This document shows positions 15,428 to 24,538 of a DNA stretch of 64,000 bases, piece after piece. The position numbers and the translations under genes are program-made. The notes under the pieces are model-generated. The model saw only the letters and a list, made by a program, of their open reading frames with translations. It was not told the origin of the DNA and did not search any database. Source of the stretch: Paradesertivirga mongoliensis (GTDB taxonomy: Bacteria; Bacteroidota; Bacteroidia; Sphingobacteriales; Sphingobacteriaceae); contig NZ_JAFMZO010000001.1 of the NCBI RefSeq assembly GCF_024436395.1, positions 62,001 to 126,000 of the forward strand. The letters run 5' to 3'. Each line of letters begins with the position of its first letter. Within the stretch, counting starts at the first letter, position 1.

Positions 15428-16957
15428 TTAAACTCCAAGTAATAACCTGGTCGGATCTTCAAGCAATTGCTTTACCCTTACAAGGAAACCTACCGATTCC
15501 CGTCCGTCGATAATTCTATGATCATACGACAATGCAACGTACATCATCGGGCGAATAACCACCTGTCCGTTAATGGCCACTGGACGCTCAATAATATTGT
15601 GCATTCCTAATATCGCAGATTGCGGCGCATTAATGATCGGCGTCGACATCATCGAACCGAAAACCCCACCGTTTGTAATAGTGAAAGTTCCGCCAGTCAT
15701 TTCTTCTATAGAAAGCTTGTTATCACGGGCCTTTCCGGCCAATACAACAATCGCTTTTTCGATACCATCTAGTGATAAAGCATCGGCATTTCGAACAACT
15801 GGTACAACTAATCCTTTTGGCGCAGAAACCGCGATGGAAACGTCTACAAAATCACTATAAACAATTTCTTCGTTTTCGATCCGTGCGTTTACAGAAGGAA
15901 ATTCTTTAAGAGCCTCGCAAACGGCTTTGGTGAAGAACGACATAAAGCCTAATCCAACGCCATGCTTCTCTTTGAATTTATCTTTGTATTTCGAACGGAT
16001 ATCCATGATCGGCTGCATGTCTACCTCATTGAACGTGGTAAGCATTGCAGTTTCATTCTTCACTGTAACCAATCTCTTGGCTATTGTCTTGCGCAAGCCC
16101 GACATCTTCTCGCGTCGTTCGTTTCTGCCACCCGCGGCAACAGGTGCTGCAACCGGACTCGCTTTAGGGCTCTCTGCCTTCGGACTTCCAGCTTGTTTCA
16201 GTTCGGCCTTTTGAGCATCTTCTTTAGTGATTCTGCCTCCTATACCTGTTCCGTTCACAGACTGAGGATCAACTCCTTTTTCTGCTAATATCTTGGCAGC
16301 GGATGGTGATGGTGTTCCTGCCGCATATGATGAAGATTTATCAGCCTGCACAGCTGGTTTTTGCTCCGCGGCAACTGGTGCAGCTTTCGCTGAAGAACCT
16401 GCTGTAGCGCCAACTTCAATACTGCATACTACCGCACCAATTTCCAGTGTATCGCCTTCTTTTGCAATACGTCTTAAAACACCCGCTTTCTCTGCGGTAA
16501 GTTCGAAAGTAGCTTTATCTGATTCCAGCTCGGCAATCTGCTCATCCATATTCACAAAGTCGCCATCGGCCTTTAACCAGCTGGATAATACAACTTCTGT
16601 GATAGACTCGCCTACCGGTGGAACTTTAATTTCTAAAGTCTCACCAGAACCGCTGCTTGCGGGAGCAGCCTGCTCTGCTTCTGCTTGTTTCGCAGCAGGA
16701 GCAGATGCGGCAGATGATGCGCCGTTTTCTTCTACAGAACAAACTACCGCACCTATTTCGAGCGTATCGCCTTCTTTTGCAATGGTTTTTAAAATTCCTG
16801 CCTTTTCGGCTGTAAGCTCGAAAGTTGCTTTATCAGATTCAAGTTCAGCAATAACTTCATCCATTTCAACAACATCACCATCCTGTTTTATCCAGCGGGA
16901 CAAGGTTACTTCTGAAATCGATTCGCCAACCGGCGGAACTTTGATCTCTAAACTCAT
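15428..16957 (-). CDS. odhB: 2-oxoglutarate dehydrogenase E2, dihydrolipoyl succinyltransferase, two lipoyl domains
   Basis: A 509-residue E2. There are two lipoyl domains, residues about 2-76 (lipoyl Lys K43) and 107-181 (K148), each with [17 protein letters not shown]; an Ala/Pro-rich linker follows each. A peripheral-subunit binding domain lies near 219-256 ([16 protein letters not shown]...GGRITKEDA), and the catalytic acyltransferase domain fills the rest, ending with [16 protein letters not shown] (His and Asp of the active site). It transfers the succinyl group from the E1 product to CoA. Most succinyl-type E2 proteins have one lipoyl domain; here the second is a close copy. It is 18 bases from sucA on the same strand. 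Confidence 0.95.
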   Translation of the reverse strand: MSLEIKVPPVGESISEVTLSRWIKQDGDVVEMDEVIAELESDKATFELTAEKAGILKTIAKEGDTLEIGAVVCSVEENGASSAASAPAAKQAEAEQAAPASSGSGETLEIKVPPVGESITEVVLSSWLKADGDFVNMDEQIAELESDKATFELTAEKAGVLRRIAKEGDTLEIGAVVCSIEVGATAGSSAKAAPVAAEQKPAVQADKSSSYAAGTPSPSAAKILAEKGVDPQSVNGTGIGGRITKEDAQKAELKQAGSPKAESPKASPVAAPVAAGGRNERREKMSGLRKTIAKRLVTVKNETAMLTTFNEVDMQPIMDIRSKYKDKFKEKHGVGLGFMSFFTKAVCEALKEFPSVNARIENEEIVYSDFVDVSIAVSAPKGLVVPVVRNADALSLDGIEKAIVVLAGKARDNKLSIEEMTGGTFTITNGGVFGSMMSTPIINAPQSAILGMHNIIERPVAINGQVVIRPMMYVALSYDHRIIDGRESVGFLVRVKQLLEDPTRLLLGV

Positions 16958-16975
16958 AATATCTTGATTTTATAA

Positions 16976-19768
16976 TTAATCTACTTTAACGGCCTTATTT
17001 GTTGTTTTAACTACAGTCTTTTTAACTTCTTTACCGGCTTTATCTTCAAAAGCAGCTCCGATAATATAAAGTTGCTGAGAGATATGCTGCTTTGCATATC
17101 CGGTCGCTGTACTGCTGCTTTCCTTTCTGGAAATCACTTCCAGATCGATACCGGTATTTCTCAACTTACGGCATAGATATGGCCATGCACCCATATTCTC
17201 CGGTTCTTCCTGAACCCAAACCAGCTCATGCGCTTTGCTGTATTTATTTTTGATGGCTTCCAGCTGTGCGAAAGGTGTTGGATAAATCTGTTCCAATCTC
17301 ACAATTGCAACATCTTTACGTTTGTCTGTCTGCTGCTTCTCTAGTAAATCGTAATAAACTTTTCCGGTGCAAAACAACACGCGTTTCACATCTGCTGCTT
17401 TTACAAAAGTATCGTCAATAACCTCCTGAAACTGTCCGTTTGTAAATTCTTCCAGTTTACTCACGCATTGCGGATGACGTAACAGACTTTTCGGACTAAA
17501 CACCACCAGAGGCTTACGGAAGCCGCGTTTTAACTGACGGCGCAATAAATGGAAGTAGTTTGCCGGCGTTGTAATATTTGCAACCTGGATGTTGTACTCG
17601 GCGCAAGCTTCTAGGAAGCGCTCCATACGGGCCGACGAATGTTCTGGCCCCTGTCCCTCATATCCGTGAGGAAGAAGCATTACCAAACCATTTGAACGCT
17701 GCCATTTGGTTTCGGCGCTTACCAGGAACTGGTCTATAATAATTTGTGCACCGTTAACAAAATCGCCGAACTGTGCTTCCCAGATAGTTAAAGATTGAGG
17801 ATTCGCAAGTGCATATCCATATTCAAATCCCAAAACCCCATACTCAGAGAGATGTGAATTGAATATATCAAATCTGGCCTGATCGTCTTTCTTTATCTGA
17901 CTTAAAGGGATATACTCCTCTTCAGAGTCTTCTACTTTTACAACCGCATGTCTGTGCGAAAATGTACCTCTTTCCACATCCTGACCACTAACACGTACTC
18001 GTAAACCTTCGTTTAATAAAGTACCGTAGGCCATCAGCTCGCCCATTGCCCAATCAAAGGTTTTGGTACTTACCATGCGCTTTCTGTCTTCAAACAATTT
18101 TTCAATCTTTTTGAAAAACTTCTTATCAGAAGGGAGGGTAGTAATTTGATTGGCTATGTCCAGGAAAGTTTTCTCATCAACAGCGGTTTGAGAAGGTGCA
18201 AATATTTCCTCCTTTGTTGCCATTTTCAGTCCGGCCCAGGCTCCAGAATACATTGGGTTGGGTTCATAAAGATTCCCTTCCTTCGATTCGTTCAAACGCT
18301 CCTGTAACAATCCTCTGAATTCCTTTTCCATCTCCGCAGCCAGGTTGGCATCTACGCTACCTTGCTCCATTAATTTCTTATTATAGATCTCTCTTGGATT
18401 GGGGTGTTTCTCGATAGCTTTATAAAGCAAGGGCTGAGTAAATTTAGGCTCATCCGACTCGTTATGCCCGAAACGGCGATAGCAAAGAATATCGATGAAC
18501 ACATCATTATGATATTCCTGGCGATATTCCACCGCCATATTAATGGCGTAAACAAGCGCTTCTACATCATCGCCGTTTACGTGGAAAACCGGCGAAAGAG
18601 TAAGCTTTGCGATATCTGTGGAATAAATAGCAGAACGCGCGTCTTTATAATTCGTTGTAAAACCAACCTGATTATTGATGATAAGATGGATAGTACCGCC
18701 GGTTTTATAGCCATCTAATTTTGCCATCTGAAGCACTTCGTATACTATCCCCTGCCCGGCAATAGATGCATCTCCGTGAATCAAGATCGGGGCGATCTTT
18801 GAATTATCACCACCATACTTAAAGTCTATTTTCGAACGGGTGATACCTTCAACAACAGGATCAACCGCCTCAAGGTGCGAAGGATTAGGACAAAGGCTCA
18901 AATGTACTTTCTTGCCGGCCTCGGTTTCTACATCTGTTGAAAACCCAAGGTGATATTTTACGTCGCCACCAAAAGGTTTAGATTCATCATAACCCTTACC
19001 TTCAAATTCAGAGAAAATATCCCGGTAGGTTTTATGCATAATATTTGCGAGTACGTTCAGGCGGCCACGGTGTGCCATCCCGATAACAAACTCTTCAATA
19101 CCTAATGCAGCACCTTTTTCAATTACAGAATCAAGCGCCGGAATAACACCCTCGGCACCCTCCAATGAAAATCTTTTTTGTCCGAGAAACTTGGTTCCAA
19201 GAAAGTTCTCAAAAACCACTGCCTCATTCAATTTTTTAAGAATACGCTTTTTGGTATCGACAGAAAAGTTCGGCTTGTTGCGTTCGGTTTCCATCCTGTC
19301 CTGAAACCACTTAACTTTCTTAGGATTACGGATATAGGTAAACTCAGCACCGATAGATTCACAATAGGTATCTTCAAGTAACTGACGGATGTCGCGAAGC
19401 GTTGCTGCACCTAATCCCACTTCTACCCCGGCATTAAAAACGGTATCCAGATCAGCATCGCTCAAACCAAAGGTTTCAAGCTCCTTACCGGGATAATATT
19501 TGCGGCGTTCGCGTACAGGATTGGTTTTAGTGAAAAGGTGTCCTCTGTCGCGGTAGCCATGGATCATGTTCAGAACATTTATCTCTTTAAGGAAATGTTC
19601 TGGCGTTTCTGCACCTGCAACATTGCCTTCAGAACTGCGGCCAAAATCAAATCCTTCAAAAAACTTCTGCCAGCCAAACTCAACCGAATCAGGATCTTGT
19701 TTATACGATTGATATAGTGAATCTATGTAAGATGAATGTGCGCTATTGAGATACGACAAATTATCCAT
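16976..19768 (-). CDS. sucA: 2-oxoglutarate dehydrogenase E1
   Basis: A 930-residue thiamine diphosphate enzyme that decarboxylates 2-oxoglutarate and loads the succinyl group on E2 in the TCA cycle. The N-terminal E2-binding stretch (YLNSAHSSYIDSLYQSYKQDPDSV) is followed by the substrate His motif GMAHRGRLNVLANI, the ThDP-Mg site GDASIAGQGIVYEVLQ...NNQVGFTT, and the C-terminal transketolase-like part with LLPHGYEGQGPEHSSARMERFL. Length is normal. Together with odhB it forms a two-gene unit, with sucA first. No internal break is seen. Confidence 0.95.
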   Translation of the reverse strand: MDNLSYLNSAHSSYIDSLYQSYKQDPDSVEFGWQKFFEGFDFGRSSEGNVAGAETPEHFLKEINVLNMIHGYRDRGHLFTKTNPVRERRKYYPGKELETFGLSDADLDTVFNAGVEVGLGAATLRDIRQLLEDTYCESIGAEFTYIRNPKKVKWFQDRMETERNKPNFSVDTKKRILKKLNEAVVFENFLGTKFLGQKRFSLEGAEGVIPALDSVIEKGAALGIEEFVIGMAHRGRLNVLANIMHKTYRDIFSEFEGKGYDESKPFGGDVKYHLGFSTDVETEAGKKVHLSLCPNPSHLEAVDPVVEGITRSKIDFKYGGDNSKIAPILIHGDASIAGQGIVYEVLQMAKLDGYKTGGTIHLIINNQVGFTTNYKDARSAIYSTDIAKLTLSPVFHVNGDDVEALVYAINMAVEYRQEYHNDVFIDILCYRRFGHNESDEPKFTQPLLYKAIEKHPNPREIYNKKLMEQGSVDANLAAEMEKEFRGLLQERLNESKEGNLYEPNPMYSGAWAGLKMATKEEIFAPSQTAVDEKTFLDIANQITTLPSDKKFFKKIEKLFEDRKRMVSTKTFDWAMGELMAYGTLLNEGLRVRVSGQDVERGTFSHRHAVVKVEDSEEEYIPLSQIKKDDQARFDIFNSHLSEYGVLGFEYGYALANPQSLTIWEAQFGDFVNGAQIIIDQFLVSAETKWQRSNGLVMLLPHGYEGQGPEHSSARMERFLEACAEYNIQVANITTPANYFHLLRRQLKRGFRKPLVVFSPKSLLRHPQCVSKLEEFTNGQFQEVIDDTFVKAADVKRVLFCTGKVYYDLLEKQQTDKRKDVAIVRLEQIYPTPFAQLEAIKNKYSKAHELVWVQEEPENMGAWPYLCRKLRNTGIDLEVISRKESSSTATGYAKQHISQQLYIIGAAFEDKAGKEVKKTVVKTTNKAVKVD

Positions 19769-19876
19769 GGAAATTTCTAGTTTTTTCTAAAAGTAGCCGC
19801 AAAAATAAGAGTTTTAGACCTACATCGCTAAGCAAATCCTTTAAAAAATGATTTTATTTAAGGCTTTTTTAATATT

Positions 19877-21151
19877 TTACTGAAGTTCGTTAAGCTTCTG
19901 GATCCATTTTTGGATATATTGCTCTTCTACAAAAGGGTCGGCCTTCATGGCGATTGGCCGGTTAACAGACATAACGCCCTCGCCGGCTATATAAGTCCAG
20001 TTACCCCAATTGCTTGCGGGCGAATAATCAATGAGTTTTTCTTCGAAATAAGCCGCACCTGCTTTCCAGCTCACCCCTGCTTCTTTAACCAGGTACATAG
20101 CCACGTACTGCCGGCATTTACTATTGATATAACCAGTTGAATTGAGCTCTGTGATACACGCGTCTACAATAGCATTACCGGTTTTACCTTGCTTCCAAAG
20201 ATTGAAAGCTCCTTTTTCCGAATCCGAAAGCTGGTGCATATGAGATGTGGTATTGCTGCCATGCTTTTTGAGCATAAACCGAAAATAATCACGCCACTGA
20301 AGTTCGAGCACGATCGCTGCAGCAAGATCATGAGACATATGCTCGCGATCAAAGCCTTTAACCTGCCAGTACACTTCCCGGGGCGACAGACAACCCATTG
20401 ACAACCATGGCGAAAGCATGGAGGTTACTGTATTAACATTTTTATTTCCCTTTACCGGGAAACTTTTATACGCATTAAGAAAGGCTGTGAGACGGCGCAA
20501 ACCCTCCTCCTCACCCCCTGAAAACGAATATTGAGCCCGTTCATCGGCCGGCGCGGCTGGTAATCCCAAATCGGATAGCGACGGCAACTCTCCCTGCTCC
20601 ATATCCTTCGGAACTTTCACTTCAGAGGGCGTCGCAAATCCGGGGCGCACGTCACTGTCGCGTTCTATTTTCTTTTTAAATGTAATAAACGCGTCGGGGA
20701 TATCTTTAATTGGAAACGGGAGATCTTCTTTGTGATAAAGAGTATGACCTATGAAATGCTTGAGATTGATTTGCAATTTCCACAGCGCAGCTTCGACGTT
20801 TGCAGAGATCTCAGTTTCCTCGGCGGCCACTTCCCTGTGATGGTATACCTCAGAGATGGAATATTGCTGGCAAATCTCGGGAAGAATCTTTTCAGGAGCT
20901 CCTATTTTTATCATTAAATCGCCGCCAAGCTTTTGCAGCGACTTGCGCAGGCCGTTTACGCTCTCGAGTAAAAACCTTGCGCGAAACGCGCCGGTTTTCT
21001 GAGTATCATAAGGAGTTTCGGTAAAATAGCGGGGGTCAAAGCAATAAACAGGAACAATGTTTTCGGCACGCTTTACCGCTTCAAGTAAAATCTCGTTATC
21101 ATGAACCCTTAAATCATTTCTAAACCAAACCAGTATGGTTCTTCCGTTCAT
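19877..21151 (-). CDS. Cryptochrome/photolyase, DASH type
   Basis: A 424-residue flavoprotein. The N-terminal alpha/beta photolyase domain begins ILVWFRNDLRVHDNEILLEA; the linker HTLYHKEDLPFPIKDIPDAFITFKK is characteristic of the DASH group. The FAD domain has SPWLSMGCLSPREVYWQVK, LELQWRDYFRFM and ASNWGNWTYIAG. DASH proteins bind FAD and MTHF and repair CPDs in single-stranded DNA, or act in light signalling. One oddity: the usual GxGND motif after the last segment is replaced by GEGVMSVNRPIAMKADPF, so the chain ends atypically. It is a single gene, divergent from the CBS gene. Confidence 0.87.
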   Translation of the reverse strand: MNGRTILVWFRNDLRVHDNEILLEAVKRAENIVPVYCFDPRYFTETPYDTQKTGAFRARFLLESVNGLRKSLQKLGGDLMIKIGAPEKILPEICQQYSISEVYHHREVAAEETEISANVEAALWKLQINLKHFIGHTLYHKEDLPFPIKDIPDAFITFKKKIERDSDVRPGFATPSEVKVPKDMEQGELPSLSDLGLPAAPADERAQYSFSGGEEEGLRRLTAFLNAYKSFPVKGNKNVNTVTSMLSPWLSMGCLSPREVYWQVKGFDREHMSHDLAAAIVLELQWRDYFRFMLKKHGSNTTSHMHQLSDSEKGAFNLWKQGKTGNAIVDACITELNSTGYINSKCRQYVAMYLVKEAGVSWKAGAAYFEEKLIDYSPASNWGNWTYIAGEGVMSVNRPIAMKADPFVEEQYIQKWIQKLNELQ

Positions 21152-21402
21152 ATATATTCACACAACCTAAGTGTTGCAAATTAATTAAAATTGCGCGATT
21201 TACGCCTTGCATCCCCTCAGTTCACACCAATATTGACATCGTGAAGACAATATACAAAACGCAAAAACATAATCGGCGAAATGCTTATTAATACTTGTAA
21301 CTCCCAAAACAATCAGGACCCGGAATTTCAGAAAACGACACCCCGCAAATACCATTTTCAGTATCAAAAAAATTTCGTTAACTTTAAGGAAAGACTCCAA
21401 TT

Positions 21403-21834
21403 ATGAAAGACGTTAAACAGATACTCGCAAACAAGCCAGCTAATGTCTACTCTGTTAGCCCTGCTGCCACCGTTTTTGAAGCTCTTGAAGAAATGATGAA
21501 TAAGAACATCAGTGCCTTGGTGGTGCTGGAAGACGGGCAATTAAAAGGAATATTCACCGAAAGGGACTACGCCCGCAAAATAGCCCTGAAAGGAAAATCA
21601 TCTAAAGACACCCGGGTTAGTGAAATTATGACCGCTGGCCTTATTACGGTTTCGCCCAGCGATACCATTGATTATTGCATGAATATCATGACCGAAAGAC
21701 ACATCAGACATTTACCCGTGGTAGACAGTGATAAGATCTGCGGTATGGTTTCGATCGGTGACGTTGTAAAATCAATTATCGAAGCACAGCAGAGCACCAT
21801 TCAACAACTGGAATCGTATATAAACAGCTATTAG
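21403..21834 (+). CDS. Two-CBS-domain protein
   Basis: A 143-residue protein made of one CBS pair: residues about 8-65 (VYSVSPAATVFEALEEMMNKNISALVVLEDGQLKGIFTERDYARK, split here over the family pattern) and about 75-135 (MTAGLITVSPSDTIDYCMNIMTERHIRHLPVVDSDKICGMVSIGDVVKS). CBS pairs bind adenosine nucleotides (AMP, ATP, NADH, SAM) and modulate partner proteins. Free-standing copies like this often act as small regulatory subunits, but the partner is unknown. It ends one base before the stop of the convergent 2Fe-2S gene and is divergent from the cryptochrome gene across a 251-base spacer. Confidence 0.88.
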   Translation: MKDVKQILANKPANVYSVSPAATVFEALEEMMNKNISALVVLEDGQLKGIFTERDYARKIALKGKSSKDTRVSEIMTAGLITVSPSDTIDYCMNIMTERHIRHLPVVDSDKICGMVSIGDVVKSIIEAQQSTIQQLESYINSY

Positions 21835-21835
21835 G

Positions 21836-22186
21836 TTACCCGCCGCTCTGCTTTTTGTTTCTAAACCAGGGTAGCTCTTCGTAGTTCATTAATAACCGTT
21901 CTACTTTCCGGTTATTCTGTAAATGTTCGGTCACGATTTCTTCCACATCCGCAAGTTGTACCCGGCTATAAAACACACCCTCGGGATAGATCGCGACCGA
22001 CGGCCCTGCCTCGCAGGCTTCCATACATCCTGCTTTCTGAGCTCTTATATCTGTGTTTAATCCTCTATCTTTGATGAGCTTTTTAAACGCAGCAACTAAT
22101 TCCAATCCATGAGATTCTCCGCAACTAATTCTCGAACCGGCGGGGCGCTCATTTGTGCAAATAAAAACGTGTTTGTTATACAGCAT
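21836..22186 (-). CDS. Thioredoxin-like [2Fe-2S] ferredoxin
   Basis: A 116-residue protein of the thioredoxin-like ferredoxin family. With the start at ATG 22186 the four ligands are C10, C22, C54 and C58, in CTNERPAGSRISCG and AGCMEACEAGPSVAIYPEG. It carries a [2Fe-2S] cluster and should transfer electrons in the cytoplasm; the partner is unknown. Homologues are common as single genes in Bacteroidota. The longer frame to 22198 would use TTG. It is convergent with the CBS gene and divergent from the TIGR01777 gene 41 bases away. Confidence 0.87.
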   Translation of the reverse strand: MLYNKHVFICTNERPAGSRISCGESHGLELVAAFKKLIKDRGLNTDIRAQKAGCMEACEAGPSVAIYPEGVFYSRVQLADVEEIVTEHLQNNRKVERLLMNYEELPWFRNKKQSGG

Positions 22187-22227
22187 ATTCAAAACCAAAA
22201 ATACACATTACAGTTTAAGAATAGACT

Positions 22228-23139
22228 ATGAGTAAAACAGTTCTGATAACAGGAGCAAGTGGCCTCATCGGAAAACCACTCACAGAACGCCTTATTAAAG
22301 CTGGGTATGCGGTTCACCAGCTAAGCCGGAATATGTCGAAAGCCAATAAGGGCGCGAAGATCTTCAAATGGGATCCGGCCGAAATGTATATCGATCCGCA
22401 CTGTATTGATAACGTGAGTGTCGTCATTAACCTGGCGGGTGAGGGAATAGCGGACAGACCCTGGACTAACAACCGAAAACAACAAATCATAAAAAGCCGT
22501 ACAGGATCAATTAAACTCTTATACGACCTTCTTAAAAGTCATCCCAATCATGGCGTAACAACTTTTATTTCATCTTCGGCTGTAGGCCATTACGGAGACA
22601 GAAAAGATGAGATTCTATCCGAAGAAAGCGAACCGGGAACAGATTTTCTGGCCAATACTTGTCTGGCATGGGAGAGAGCCGCAGATAAAATCGATAACCT
22701 TGGGCTCCGCCTGGTAATCTTCCGCACCGGAGTTGTGCTGACTAGGGAGGGTGGTGCACTTCCTAAAATAGCGAAGCCAATAAAGCTGGGGTTAGGGGCT
22801 CCTCTAGGGTCGGGAAAGCAATGGCTACCCTGGATTCATATTGATGACGCTGTCAGTATGTTTCTATATGCCATAGAAAACGAGGAGATAGCGGGGATTT
22901 ACAACATGGCTTCCCCCTTTCCGGCCACTAACAAAACCTTTACACAAGCTGTGGCCAGGCAGATCAAAAAACCTTTATGGCTTCCCTCCGTTCCGGCCTT
23001 GTTTTTACGGGTAGTAATGGGGGAAATGAGCCGGGTCGTTCTAAATAGTAATAAAACGACATCAGATAAGATAGTAGAGTCAGGCTTTAAGTTTAAGTAC
23101 CCGAAATTAGAGGCAGCCTTAACCAACATCTATGGATGA
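22228..23139 (+). CDS. TIGR01777-type SDR/epimerase-like oxidoreductase
   Basis: A 303-residue extended short-chain dehydrogenase fold. The nucleotide motif VLITGASGLIGKPLTERL is near the start; VINLAGEGIADRPWTNNRKQ and SSSAVGHYGDRKDE are the family markers, with the Ser-Tyr-type catalytic region in the latter. Homologues include cell-division-inhibitor-labelled SulA-like proteins, but the reaction is not known. The next gene, a photolyase, overlaps its end by 8 bases, so the two are translationally linked and probably co-regulated by light. This pairing with photolyase is also seen in other bacteria, which supports a shared light response. Confidence 0.87.
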   Translation: MSKTVLITGASGLIGKPLTERLIKAGYAVHQLSRNMSKANKGAKIFKWDPAEMYIDPHCIDNVSVVINLAGEGIADRPWTNNRKQQIIKSRTGSIKLLYDLLKSHPNHGVTTFISSSAVGHYGDRKDEILSEESEPGTDFLANTCLAWERAADKIDNLGLRLVIFRTGVVLTREGGALPKIAKPIKLGLGAPLGSGKQWLPWIHIDDAVSMFLYAIENEEIAGIYNMASPFPATNKTFTQAVARQIKKPLWLPSVPALFLRVVMGEMSRVVLNSNKTTSDKIVESGFKFKYPKLEAALTNIYG

Positions 23140-24454
23140 AAAACCGCTGGTAAATATTTTTTGGTTTAGAAGAGACCTTAGATTGCAGGATAATGCCGGT
23201 TTATATCATGCGCTAAGTTCCCGCTTACCTGTGTTACCATTATTTATTTATGATAAAAATATTCTAAGCCAACTGCCCGATAGGGATGACGCCCGGGTTA
23301 CTTTTATTCACCGCACGTTGAACCAACTTAATGAAAACCTGAAAACCGTTCATTCCTCCCTTCTAATTAAACATAACCCGCCCGTTCAGGCATTCCACCA
23401 GCTTTTAACTGAATTTAACGTTCAGGAGGTTTTTGCGAATGAAGATTATGAACCATATGCCAGAATAAGAGATTCGGAAGTTGAAAGCATTCTTCAAGAA
23501 CAGAACATCCCGTTTAAACGATTTAAAGACCATGTAATTTTCGAAAAAAATGAAGTAGCAAAAGACTCAGGTCAGCCCTACACAGTTTATACACCCTATA
23601 AAAAACGCTGGATGGATCTGCTTCAGCCCAGCCTCCATTTTAAGCCATATCCTAATTCAAAGCACTTTCAGAATTTTTACCGGCATCATTACGGAAACTC
23701 CTTTAGCCTGGCTGACCTTGGCTTTACAGAAAGCAAGATCCCATTACCCGAAAAATCATATCGGCCCGTCCTGGCTAACTATGCCAATACTCGTGATTAC
23801 CCTGCAATTGAAGGCACATCCAAGATCGGGATCCATCTCCGTTTTGGTACTATAAGCGTCCGCGAACTCGCCGCCGGGGCGAATCTTCATTCGTCCGTCT
23901 GGTTATCAGAGCTTATCTGGCGCGAATTTTACAGTATGATCTTGTGGAACTTTCCCGAGTCGGCGACCCGCTCTTTCAAAAAGGAGTACGAAAATATTAG
24001 ATGGAGAAATAATGAAGAAGAATTTGCGGCCTGGTGCGAAGGGCGAACCGGCTATCCAATAGTTGATGCCGGAATGCGCCAATTGAACCAGACGGGCTGG
24101 ATGCATAACCGTGTCAGAATGATAGTCGCCAGTTTCCTGTGTAAACATCTTTTAATTGACTGGCGATGGGGCGAAGCTTATTTTGCCAGGAAACTTCTTG
24201 ATTACGACATGGCCAGCAATGTAGGCGGATGGCAATGGGCGGCCGGAACGGGAAACGACGCTGCACCATATTTCAGAATCTTTAATCCCGATCTGCAAAC
24301 GAAGAAATTTGACCCTGAACTGGTTTATATAAAAAAATGGGTGCCTGAATTTGCGGACCCGTTCAAATATCCATCACCGATAGTAGATCACCGGTTTGCC
24401 CGGCAAAGGGCGTTGGAAACTTACAAAGCAGGGCTTCAGGATCTGAGATTTTAA
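23132..24454 (+). CDS. Deoxyribodipyrimidine photolyase (CPD type)
   Basis: A 440-residue FAD photolyase, the class I CPD type. N-terminal antenna domain starts IFWFRRDLRLQDNAGLYHAL. The catalytic domain has WLSELIWREFYSMIL, the G-R-T-G-Y-P-I-V-D-A-G-M-R segment, MHNRVRMIVASFLCKHLL and MASNVGGWQWAAGTGND followed by AAPYFRIFNP, which together bind FAD and the dimer lesion. It splits cyclobutane pyrimidine dimers using blue or near-UV light. Trp residues in the last motif fit the electron-transfer triad. It overlaps the TIGR01777 gene by 8 bases. Its DASH-type relative lies 2 kb upstream on the other strand. Confidence 0.93.
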   Translation: MDEKPLVNIFWFRRDLRLQDNAGLYHALSSRLPVLPLFIYDKNILSQLPDRDDARVTFIHRTLNQLNENLKTVHSSLLIKHNPPVQAFHQLLTEFNVQEVFANEDYEPYARIRDSEVESILQEQNIPFKRFKDHVIFEKNEVAKDSGQPYTVYTPYKKRWMDLLQPSLHFKPYPNSKHFQNFYRHHYGNSFSLADLGFTESKIPLPEKSYRPVLANYANTRDYPAIEGTSKIGIHLRFGTISVRELAAGANLHSSVWLSELIWREFYSMILWNFPESATRSFKKEYENIRWRNNEEEFAAWCEGRTGYPIVDAGMRQLNQTGWMHNRVRMIVASFLCKHLLIDWRWGEAYFARKLLDYDMASNVGGWQWAAGTGNDAAPYFRIFNPDLQTKKFDPELVYIKKWVPEFADPFKYPSPIVDHRFARQRALETYKAGLQDLRF

Positions 24455-24538
24455 GAGCGCACAGTATAGTGTTCGGATGACTTTGAATGTAGCTCAATTC
24501 CTCGGTAATTTTTCAGCCACCCTATGGCTAACAGCGAA

